NCBI GenBank assembly: GCA_029941985.1
Contig: JAPYTV010000042.1
Coordinates: forward strand, 1 to 7,599
DNA: 7,599 bases
DNA from: Candidatus Pelagibacter sp.
GTDB taxonomy: Bacteria; Pseudomonadota; Alphaproteobacteria; Pelagibacterales; Pelagibacteraceae
Direction of reading: 5' to 3'
Of this stretch, positions 1-5,944 are shown in pieces. Position 1 is the stretch's first letter. Each line of letters begins with the position of its first letter. The notes beneath the pieces were generated by a model that did no database searches, was not told the DNA's origin, and saw nothing but the letters and a program-made list of their open reading frames with translations. A program made the translations under genes and the position numbers.

Positions 1-103
1 GAAAAAATATATATTCAACACCTAGCTCGTTAATTTTAGCTCTAACTTGTTTTACTAACTTGTCTCTACCAGGTTGGTTAACATGTTTTTCTAGGTCAGT
101 CAT
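1..103 (-). CDS. N-terminus of a probable glutamine-synthetase-family protein (partial, runs off left edge)
   Basis: Only 34 complete codons are visible, starting MTDLEKHVNQPGRDKLVKQV and ending GVEYIFF. The stretch 'KINELGVEYIFF' resembles the first beta-strand region of glutamine synthetase family proteins, where a phrase like 'LGVEYIxFQFVSVTG' is common; the next codon begins with C, compatible with Q. The start is supported by a strong ribosome-binding site, AAGGGGAGAG at 116-107, a few bases before ATG. In TMAO/methylamine gene clusters a glutamine-synthetase relative (gamma-glutamylmethylamide synthetase, GmaS) links methylamine to glutamate, so that role is attractive here. However, the visible N-terminus does not resemble the GmaS/GlnT type I remember, so an ordinary or other GS-like ligase is equally possible. 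The gene lies 114 nt downstream of the SoxB-like gene, same strand, with its own leader. Confidence 0.5.
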   Translation of the reverse strand, partial: MTDLEKHVNQPGRDKLVKQVRAKINELGVEYIFF

Positions 104-124
104 TGTCTCTCCCCTTAATAAATT

Positions 125-151
125 TTTATTAGTTGAACGTTAACTGATAAA
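125..151 (-). repeat. Hairpin-forming inverted repeat in the leader of the GS-like gene
   Basis: TTTATTAGTT (125-134) and AACTGATAAA (142-151) are complementary over 10 positions except one, around a 7-nt loop. On the minus strand it falls in the leader of the GS-like gene, about 8 nt upstream of its Shine-Dalgarno sequence, and is preceded by a run of nine A. The stem is A/T-rich and weak. It could be a control hairpin or chance in AT-rich DNA. I see no known riboswitch consensus. Confidence 0.35.
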
Positions 152-217
152 TTTTTTTTTGTCTAGGTTACTTGGGTATAATAAATATATATAATTTTTA
201 TAACTAGTCGTTAAAAA

Positions 218-1561
218 TTAACTCCAAGGAAAAGGACTGCTTGAAGTAGGATGCAGTTTACCCTTCTCGTAACGGTTGAATCTAAATGGTTTTAATAAAT
301 CTCTTTCTTTACCTAGCATTTCATCAGCCACTAATTCTCCAACCCCAAGCATTTTATAGCCATGATTAGAGTCTGCAATTATATATACATTTTCACAGAA
401 GCGATCAAAGATAGGAAATGCATCTGGAGTGAAACAGCCCAAACCTCCTGATGGTCCGGCATGATAATTTTTTATTTGTCCTTCAAATCTTTTTTGGCAA
501 TGTGCTAAAGCTGAACACCACATATGTGCAAATTCATCTGTTGTTTGAAATTCTGGAGAGTCAATTCCATAAGGATCAACGTTTACTTCATTAGCTGACT
601 TATTCACTTTATACGGAGAAGCTCCGCCTTGAATTCCATTAAAGTTAAAATCAGGTTTATAATATATTCCCCACATTTTATCGGTTATAAGCGAACCATC
701 TTCGCATGAATGTAATGGCGCATCACTATCAACATGAATTACTGGAGGCATTTTTCCATCATTTGTTTTTTGAAAATTTGGATCAACTCCTAAAACACCT
801 TCGGTTAAAAACCAATAGATCCACATGGGGTTGTCTTTATGAAGAATACCATTTTTATCTTTTATTGTAATCTTATTTGGTAGATCAAGCATATCCCAAA
901 AAGTTTTTACCCATGGTCCTGCTCCCACAACTACCTGTTCACAGTCAATTGTGCCTTTTGAAGTTTCAACTCCTGTTACTGCTTTACTATTACTTCCTCT
1001 TTTAAAACCTGTAACTTTGGTTCCGGTAATTATTTTTACTCCAGCTGCTTCGGCTTTATCTGCTAAACCATAAATTGCTGCAGTATTATTTGCATAACCT
1101 CCTCTTTTTTCATGCAACACAGAAGTTATATCTTTGGCTTGCCAATCATCTAACATTCCTTTCATGTATTTCATTGAATCTTTTTCACCTTCAATAAAAG
1201 TTGATTCATAGCCAATTGCTTTTTGTTGTTCGTAAATACTGGTTACATCTTTTCTCATACTTTCAGGGCTTATTTGCATATAGCCGATTTGATGATAATG
1301 AAATGTTTTTGGGTCACTTTCCCAAACTTTAACTGAATGAGCCATTAGCTCTCTCATTGCCGGCTGGAAGTAATTATTTCTTACAACTCCACAAGCAATT
1401 CCACTAGCTCCTGAAGCTATTCCACCTTTGTCAATAACTACTATATCGTTATTACTTCCGTTTCCGTTTTTTTTAATTTTTTCTGCTAAATGCCAGGCAG
1501 TGCTTAGACCATGAATTCCAGCGCCGATAATTACATATTTAGCTTTAGTTGGAAAGGCCAT
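218..1561 (-). CDS. SoxB-like FAD-dependent amine oxidoreductase (DAO superfamily)
   Basis: A 447-residue cytoplasmic flavoprotein of the D-amino-acid-oxidase/sarcosine-oxidase-beta family. The N-terminus carries the Rossmann FAD motif: GAGIHG at residues 13-18, with the ribose-binding acidic end of beta-2 near VVIDKG (41-46). The family segment SGASGIACGVVRNN follows at 50-63. A second dinucleotide-fold strand VVGAGPW is at 211-217, and the C-terminal flavin-closing region runs from GGLGCFTPDAFPIFD (372-386) to HGYKMLGVGELVADEMLG (400-417). Family members oxidise N-methyl amino acids such as sarcosine, dimethylglycine or N-methylglutamate, releasing a C1 unit. It is somewhat longer than a typical SoxB, mainly through the aromatic-rich middle (about 230-330). 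No SoxA, SoxD or SoxG partner is visible. It starts 4 nt after the aminotransferase stop, so the two are probably co-translated. The substrate cannot be read from the sequence; an N-methylated amine from TMAO breakdown is the contextual guess. Confidence 0.78.
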   Translation of the reverse strand: MAFPTKAKYVIIGAGIHGLSTAWHLAEKIKKNGNGSNNDIVVIDKGGIASGASGIACGVVRNNYFQPAMRELMAHSVKVWESDPKTFHYHQIGYMQISPESMRKDVTSIYEQQKAIGYESTFIEGEKDSMKYMKGMLDDWQAKDITSVLHEKRGGYANNTAAIYGLADKAEAAGVKIITGTKVTGFKRGSNSKAVTGVETSKGTIDCEQVVVGAGPWVKTFWDMLDLPNKITIKDKNGILHKDNPMWIYWFLTEGVLGVDPNFQKTNDGKMPPVIHVDSDAPLHSCEDGSLITDKMWGIYYKPDFNFNGIQGGASPYKVNKSANEVNVDPYGIDSPEFQTTDEFAHMWCSALAHCQKRFEGQIKNYHAGPSGGLGCFTPDAFPIFDRFCENVYIIADSNHGYKMLGVGELVADEMLGKERDLLKPFRFNRYEKGKLHPTSSSPFPWS

Positions 1562-1565
1562 AAGG

Positions 1566-2741
1566 TTATTTTGAAAGAAAATCCAGTGCAGCCATTATGC
1601 CACCTTTTTTAAAAGGAATTCCAGATTGTTTTAAACCCATTTCAACTCCCGATAGGGTTCCGGCTAATGTTAAGTCATTTAAATCTCCCAAATGACCTAT
1701 TCTAAAAACTTTTCCTTTTACTTTATTAAGACCAGTACCTAGGGACATATTATAGTTGTCATAAATTATTTTTCTAAGATTATCAGAATCGTGTCCATCT
1801 GGAACCATGATTGCAGTTATGGAATCTGATCTTTCAATTGGATTTTTAGCCAATATTTCAAGACCCCAAGTCTCAACAGCAATTCTTGTAGCATCAGCAT
1901 GTCTTTTGTGTCTTTTAAATACATTTTCCAAACCTTCTTCTAACAGCATGTCGACTGCTTCATTTAAAGCATATAATAAATTTACAGCAGGTGTGTAAGG
2001 ATAAAATCCACTTTTATTATTTTCTAACATTCGATCCCAGTCAAAATAAGACTTGGTAAGATTTGATTTTTTATAAGCCTCTAGAGCTTTAGGACTCATT
2101 GCATTAAAGGATAAACCAGGAGGGCACATCAAGCCTTTTTGAGAGCCACCAACTGTTACGTCAACTTTCCATTTTTGATGATCATAATTATAAGAGCCTA
2201 ATGAAGAAATGGTATCAACCATAAATAAAGCAGGATGATTTGTGCTATCAATTGCTTTTCTTATTTCTTCTACTTGGCTTTTAATTCCTGTTGATGTTTC
2301 GTTATGTGTGATTAATACAGCTTTTATTTCATGATTTTTATCTTCGCTTAATTTTTTTTCTACAATTTTTGGATCAGCTCCTGTTCGCCAATCTCCTGGA
2401 ACAAAATCTACATTTAATTTGTATCTACGCGCAGCTTGACACCATTCAGTAGCAAAATGCCCAGTTTCAAACATTAAAATTTTATCACCTTGGCTTAAAG
2501 TATTAGCTAGAGAGGCTTCCAGTGCACCTGTGCCAGCACTTGGAAAAATAACAACAGGATCTTCAGATTTAAAAATTAATTTAATTTTTTTTAAAATACT
2601 ATTTGATAAATTTTGAAAATCAGGACCTCTATGATCCATAGCTGGAAAAGCCATAGCCTGTAGAACTCTATCAGGTATATTTGTCGGTCCAGGAACCTGT
2701 AGAAAGTGTCTTCCTGCTTTGTAAGCATTTGATTTTGACAT
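1566..2741 (-). CDS. PLP-dependent class V aminotransferase, serine/aspartate-glyoxylate type
   Basis: A 391-residue fold-type I, class V aminotransferase. The opening RHFLQVPGPTNIPDRVLQAM (11-30), the MDHRGPDF block (35-42), the phosphate-binding PSAGTGALEA (67-76), and VDTISSLG (175-182, with Asp176 for the pyridine nitrogen) are all present. The PLP lysine is predicted to be Lys202 in GGSQKGLMCPPGL. These signatures match serine-glyoxylate/alanine-glyoxylate aminotransferases; the same subfamily includes BhcA, aspartate-glyoxylate aminotransferase of the beta-hydroxyaspartate cycle. The product would make glycine from glyoxylate, with serine (to hydroxypyruvate) or aspartate as donor. In a C1 locus it would supply glycine to accept methylene-THF. 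It begins after a 375-nt stretch holding a remnant gene on the other strand, so it may have its own promoter. No clear Shine-Dalgarno is seen. Donor specificity is unresolved. Confidence 0.85.
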   Translation of the reverse strand: MSKSNAYKAGRHFLQVPGPTNIPDRVLQAMAFPAMDHRGPDFQNLSNSILKKIKLIFKSEDPVVIFPSAGTGALEASLANTLSQGDKILMFETGHFATEWCQAARRYKLNVDFVPGDWRTGADPKIVEKKLSEDKNHEIKAVLITHNETSTGIKSQVEEIRKAIDSTNHPALFMVDTISSLGSYNYDHQKWKVDVTVGGSQKGLMCPPGLSFNAMSPKALEAYKKSNLTKSYFDWDRMLENNKSGFYPYTPAVNLLYALNEAVDMLLEEGLENVFKRHKRHADATRIAVETWGLEILAKNPIERSDSITAIMVPDGHDSDNLRKIIYDNYNMSLGTGLNKVKGKVFRIGHLGDLNDLTLAGTLSGVEMGLKQSGIPFKKGGIMAALDFLSK

Positions 2742-2770
2742 GTTTAGAGTTTAATGGAATTTAAAATTTA

Positions 2771-2776
2771 ATCATA
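2771..2776 (-). promoter_or_regulatory. Possible -10 element for the aminotransferase/SoxB-like pair
   Basis: TATGAT on the minus strand matches the -10 consensus TATAAT at 5 of 6 positions and lies 29 nt before the aminotransferase ATG. The upstream DNA is monotonous A/T with no convincing TTGACA box, so the -35 is not identified. Such hexamers are common by chance here. Confidence 0.25.
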
Positions 2777-2799
2777 TATTTTTTATATATATATTTTAT

Positions 2800-3114
2800 A
2801 GTATTAAAATTTATGAAGAAAGTCTGGGGGATAAAAAATTAATTAATACTGGGGAAAAGCTAAGAAAACAATTATCATCATTAATTTATTTAAGTAAAAA
2901 AATCATACCAAATTATATTTTAGAACAACGAAAAGAATATAGAGAGTCAATTAGAATAAGAAATACTTATGCTGAAGTTTTAAATATATTACAGGCTGAT
3001 ATTATGAAAAAACTTAATAAAGGTAAATTAAACATTGAAAACAAAAGACTTTTAAAAGATGCAATGTTAATTACGATCGCAGGTATAGCCGCAGCAATGA
3101 AGAATGTTGGTTAA
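2800..3114 (+). pseudogene. ppc: C-terminal remnant of phosphoenolpyruvate carboxylase
   Basis: An open frame of about 104 codons on the plus strand (codons begin at 2800; stop TAA at 3112-3114). It reads through YEESLGDKKL, GEKLRKQL, ESIRIRNTYAEVLNILQADI and AMLITIAGIAAAMKNVG. This follows the last part of phosphoenolpyruvate carboxylase, where 'SI.LRN.Y.DPLN.LQ.ELL' and 'A(L/M).(L/V)TI.GIAAGMRNTG' end the protein. PEPC is about 900 residues, so about 88% is missing, including all catalytic arginine/histidine loops. There is no usable start: an in-frame TAA lies at 2752-2754 and the first in-frame ATG is at 3004. Homology fades near 2800 in A/T-only DNA. The stop is 2 nt from the stop of the convergent winged-helix gene. 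The absence of internal stops over about 100 codons suggests recent loss, or residual function. Confidence 0.8.
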
Positions 3115-3116
3115 AT

Positions 3117-3464
3117 CTAAAGCACTAGATTTTTTAAAGTAATTATATAGTCATTAAATTCTTTTTCAAATGACACAGTTGGTTTGATATTTTTTTTTCT
3201 TTGATCTGTGGATGTTTTTTCTAAGAAGAAAAAATTTTTTTCGCACGCTTCATTTATCATTAAAGCAGATTTAGGTCTTGAGGTTTTAAAAAGTTTTGTT
3301 TTAAGTTCTTCTACAGATAATTTTTCTTCATGTTTGTATGCAGACATAACCAGTAGCATCATGTGATAATGTGAGGGTGATTTTCTAAAAAAATAATTAC
3401 TTGAGGTGTGAGAATGTTTCATTTGCACTTCCCAGAAATTTAGTAAATCTTTTGTTTTTTGCAT
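3117..3464 (-). CDS. Small winged-helix (MarR-like) DNA-binding protein coupled to tdm
   Basis: A 115-residue, lysine-rich protein that reads as a single winged helix-turn-helix domain. A helix covers about 33-47 (YHMMLLVMSAYKHEE). LSVEELKTKL (49-58) is the first HTH helix, SRPKSALMINEACEKNFF (62-79) fits the turn plus recognition helix, and FLEKTSTDQRKKNIKPT (80-96) resembles the beta wing of MarR-type regulators, whose wing often reads 'D.RR...LT'. A closing helix spans about 98-113. It is shorter than most MarR proteins (about 140-160) and has a short, aromatic/histidine-rich N-terminus. Its ATG directly abuts the tdm stop codon with zero intergenic bases, so it must be co-transcribed and probably translationally coupled with tdm. 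A local regulator of TMAO genes is the obvious hypothesis. No ligand or target is shown by sequence. Confidence 0.65.
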   Translation of the reverse strand: MQKTKDLLNFWEVQMKHSHTSSNYFFRKSPSHYHMMLLVMSAYKHEEKLSVEELKTKLFKTSRPKSALMINEACEKNFFFLEKTSTDQRKKNIKPTVSFEKEFNDYIITLKNLVL

Positions 3465-5789
3465 TTAAGCTCTTACTCTTGATTTTGTTGGATCGTAGAA
3501 CGGAAAAGGTACAACTTTTGCACCAATTCTTTTTTGATGACCATCAAGTTTACCTATCTCAACTTCAGTTCCTATTTCAGAATATTTTACGTCAATTTTA
3601 CAAAGAGCAATATTTTTACTAAGTTTAGGAGACAACATTCCACTGGTTATAATACCGACTTGCCCTCTACCTATGTGAACACAGTTTCCATTTATTGCTG
3701 GCTCATGGCCAACTAATTCGAGACCAACTAATTTTTTTTGTGGATTGGCTTTTCTTTTAATTAATTCTTCTTTACCGATGAAGTCATCTTCTTTAGTTTT
3801 AAGCGGAACAGTAAAACCAATTCCTGCTTCAAAAGGGTCTGTTTGATCATCAAATTCATAACCATAAAAAATAAGTCCAGCTTCAATACGAACCATATCT
3901 AATGCTTCTAAACCTAATGGAGTAATAGCAAATTCTTTTCCCGCGGCCCAAACTTTATCCCAGACCTCACTCGCATCTTTAGGGTGACACCATATTTCGT
4001 AGCCAAGCTCACCGGTATATCCTGTTCTTGAAACAACAATTGGTGTTCCTGTCTCATTTTCTATTCTTGCAATGGTAAACCTAAACCATTCAAGTTCAGT
4101 GATTGATGGTTGTATTGGAGGCGTCCATACGAATTTTTCTAAAATTTTTCTACTATTTGGTCCTTGTACAGCAATGTTATGAATATGATCAGTTGCTGAT
4201 TTAATCCAGACTTTATAGTTTTTCTTTTTAGCATGTTCTTTTAACCATTCACCACTGTACTCATCTCCACCAATCCACCTAAAATTATCTTGCCCTAATT
4301 TAAATAATGTGCCGTCATCAAGCATACATCCATTTTCATAACACATCGCTGTATAAACAACTTGTCCAACTGATAGTTTTTTAACATTTCTAGTAAGAGT
4401 ATATTGCATTAAATTTTCTGCATCCGGGCCTAAAATTTCAAATTTTCTTAAAGGCGAAAGATCAGTTGCAATCGCACTTTCTCTACAAGCTGTGTATTCC
4501 TTTGTAGTTCCAGAATTAGTAAAATTATTTGCCAACCAGTAACCTTTATATTCAACAAAATTTCTTGTTAGTTCGGAGGTTTTTTTATGAAAACCAGTTT
4601 CTTGAGTTAATTTTGGTTCAGCGTCTGTTTTCATTCTAAATGCTATTGCTTTTGAATATTTTTTTTCCTTTGGATAAGTTCTAACAAATATATCTGTTGG
4701 ATTCCACCCATTTGCTGCATCTACATCGCATGGGCAAGCTGAAGAAATACACGTTAAATCTTTTAATGCTTTAAATAATACATAATCGCCTGGTCTTGAA
4801 TAAGGTTCATCAAAGCTAGCAACATTATTTGCGTTAATAGCTGTATTAAAAAAAAGATTTATTGCCGACCAACTTTTTCGAGAATTAATATCATATTTAT
4901 TCAGTCCACTATTAAAATTATCTGTGCAATTGATGTGACCCATATAACCCATATCTTCGTAATACTTAGATGTACAAGCAAGATTAAAAGTGTCATGTCT
5001 TCCAACTGTATCTCTCACAACCTCAATCATTGCTTCATGATCACCATCATAAAATTTTGAAAACAATCCTGGTCCAGGATAAGCACTACCCATGAATGTT
5101 CGAGTTGCCTTATCATCTATAATGTTTTCAATTCCATCGTTTAATTTATGTGTATCAAAAGCTAAAAAATCAGAACATTGCCTTCCCCCAGGATCAATTA
5201 TTTGAATATATTCTCCAGCTTTTACCTCATATGTTTCGGCGGTTCTTCTTTTTACAAGTTGTTCAATAATTGGATCATTAAGCGGATCTGGTAAAATGAA
5301 CTGCTCATCTGTTTCTGTAAATTTTGCTTTATTTAAAAAAATTGTTAGATCTGTTGGTGGGTTTTGCTCATGAACGTTCATTGCATCACCGGGTGCAGCA
5401 ATTATGACAACACATTTCTCTTTTGAAGTTAAAGTTATTTTTTCACCCATCAAACAATCTTCATTAAAAATAATTGATGACTTAACCTTGCTAAGGTCTA
5501 ATTTTTTTTTCTTAAATAGTTTTGAAATTTTTTCATCATTAGCAATAGTTCTTTTTGAAAAATCTGCATTTGCATTTTCTTTTAAACTTAAAATTGATAA
5601 ATCTGGTTTATTCTTTGAATTGAAAACAATTATTTCACAAATTTGTCTTCCTTCTTCATTAATAATTTCTATTTTATCTTCTGGAGAGACTTCTATTATT
5701 GAAAGACCACCACCTCTTACAAAATATTTTTCAACTCCAGGTGGTAAAATTTTTAATCCAGGGTTTTTAATGTTTAAGCTTGTTTGCAT
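3465..5789 (-). CDS. tdm: Trimethylamine N-oxide demethylase/aldolase (DUF1989 + GcvT fusion)
   Basis: A 774-residue two-domain enzyme. Residues about 170-390 are a DUF1989 (urea-carboxylase-associated) domain with GGRQCSDFLAFD (201-212), ACTSKYY (271-277) and SACPCDVDAANGW (350-362). Cys272, Cys352 and Cys354 have the spacing (80 and 2) of the zinc-binding cysteines I recall for Methylocella silvestris Tdm. Residues about 430-770 are a GcvT-like tetrahydrofolate domain: RESAIATDLSPLRKFEILGP (436-455), YENGCMLDDGTLF (484-496), SRTGYTGELGYEIW (587-600) and PFEAGIG (652-658). The enzyme converts TMAO to dimethylamine plus formaldehyde, and the GcvT half can capture formaldehyde as methylene-THF. 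It acts in the cytoplasm. It is divergent from the binding-protein gene and heads the leftward operon. No Shine-Dalgarno is visible. Residues 1-170 form a preceding, poorly conserved DUF1989-like section. The DUF1989-GcvT fusion separates it from plain GcvT, DmdA or sarcosine dehydrogenase. Confidence 0.9.
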   Translation of the reverse strand: MQTSLNIKNPGLKILPPGVEKYFVRGGGLSIIEVSPEDKIEIINEEGRQICEIIVFNSKNKPDLSILSLKENANADFSKRTIANDEKISKLFKKKKLDLSKVKSSIIFNEDCLMGEKITLTSKEKCVVIIAAPGDAMNVHEQNPPTDLTIFLNKAKFTETDEQFILPDPLNDPIIEQLVKRRTAETYEVKAGEYIQIIDPGGRQCSDFLAFDTHKLNDGIENIIDDKATRTFMGSAYPGPGLFSKFYDGDHEAMIEVVRDTVGRHDTFNLACTSKYYEDMGYMGHINCTDNFNSGLNKYDINSRKSWSAINLFFNTAINANNVASFDEPYSRPGDYVLFKALKDLTCISSACPCDVDAANGWNPTDIFVRTYPKEKKYSKAIAFRMKTDAEPKLTQETGFHKKTSELTRNFVEYKGYWLANNFTNSGTTKEYTACRESAIATDLSPLRKFEILGPDAENLMQYTLTRNVKKLSVGQVVYTAMCYENGCMLDDGTLFKLGQDNFRWIGGDEYSGEWLKEHAKKKNYKVWIKSATDHIHNIAVQGPNSRKILEKFVWTPPIQPSITELEWFRFTIARIENETGTPIVVSRTGYTGELGYEIWCHPKDASEVWDKVWAAGKEFAITPLGLEALDMVRIEAGLIFYGYEFDDQTDPFEAGIGFTVPLKTKEDDFIGKEELIKRKANPQKKLVGLELVGHEPAINGNCVHIGRGQVGIITSGMLSPKLSKNIALCKIDVKYSEIGTEVEIGKLDGHQKRIGAKVVPFPFYDPTKSRVRA

Positions 5790-5801
5790 TCAAATTTATA
5801 A

Positions 5802-5836
5802 TTACTTAATTCTAGCAACACCAATTCATTAAGTAA
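5802..5836. repeat. Perfect 9-bp inverted repeat in the tdm leader
   Basis: TTACTTAAT (5802-5810) and ATTAAGTAA (5828-5836) are exact reverse complements separated by 17 nt. In the tdm transcript they would form a hairpin ending 12 nt before the start codon, in a leader with no Shine-Dalgarno. As DNA, the two arms are TACTT half-sites that could bind a dimeric regulator. Structure versus operator cannot be separated by sequence alone. Confidence 0.45.
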
Positions 5837-5854
5837 ATTAGAGTATTAGTAAAA

Positions 5855-5860
5855 ATTATA
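5855..5860 (-). promoter_or_regulatory. Candidate -10 element of the tdm promoter
   Basis: The minus strand reads TATAAT exactly, giving a start near 5848 and a leader of about 59 nt before tdm. The corresponding -35 region (around 5877-5883, TTAAGC) matches poorly, as often where an activator helps. The region is very A/T-rich, so chance is a real alternative. Confidence 0.4.
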
Positions 5861-5865
5861 TATAT

Positions 5866-5913
5866 TTTTTGTAAGTGCTTAATATTGACTATAATTTCAA
5901 ATAAGAACATACT
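5866..5913 (+). promoter_or_regulatory. Candidate promoter(s) of the TMAO-binding protein gene
   Basis: Two overlapping readings exist. One is a perfect TATAAT at 5890-5895 with a weak T-rich -35 (TTTTTG at 5866-5871, 18-nt spacer). The other is TTGACT at 5885-5890, a 17-nt spacer, then CATACT at 5908-5913 (5/6 and 4/6 matches). Either gives a short leader ending in a good Shine-Dalgarno. Both lie back to back with the tdm promoter. Confidence 0.5.
5872..5881. promoter_or_regulatory. Small dyad TAAGTGCTTA between the divergent promoters
   Basis: TAAG (5872-5875) and CTTA (5878-5881) are inverted around TG. The dyad sits midway between the tmoX-like and tdm -10 elements and its right side continues as CTTAAT, shared with the repeat at 5802-5810. 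It is a possible operator but short enough to occur by chance. Confidence 0.25.
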
Positions 5914-5922
5914 TGAAAGTAT
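5909..5922. promoter_or_regulatory. Operator-like 14-bp dyad ATACTTGAAAGTAT
   Basis: ATACTT (5909-5914) and AAGTAT (5917-5922) form a perfect inverted repeat with a 2-nt centre. It overlaps the alternative -10 (5908-5913), or lies about +7 to +20 from the start predicted for TATAAT at 5890-5895; both are positions where a repressor would block transcription. The TACTT half-site is also found in the inverted repeat at 5802-5836. The binding protein is unknown; the tdm-coupled winged-helix protein is a candidate. Confidence 0.4.
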
Positions 5923-5944
5923 TAAAATAATGAAGGGGAATATA

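Noticed and set aside
125..160. Hairpin followed by nine T, resembling a plus-strand terminator
   Set aside because: No plus-strand gene ends there and the stem is nearly all A/T; it is treated as a leader hairpin of the minus-strand gene.
104..217. Riboswitch (glycine, SAM-V or glnA type) in the leader of the GS-like gene
   Set aside because: I found no consensus stems or conserved cores of these classes in this stretch, only the weak A/T hairpin.
1807..1998. Plus-strand open frame of 63 codons inside the aminotransferase
   Set aside because: Antisense shadow of a conserved PLP enzyme without its own signals.
5404..5832. Plus-strand open frame of 142 codons opposite the 5' part of tdm
   Set aside because: It is a shadow of tdm: low-complexity Phe/Ile/Leu/Ser translation, no ribosome-binding site, no recognisable domain, and tdm is a clear conserved enzyme on the other strand.
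5885..5944. 20-residue N-terminal extension of the binding protein from a TTG start
   Set aside because: The ATG at 5945 has an AAGGGG ribosome-binding site and starts a textbook signal peptide; the extension overlaps the promoter elements.
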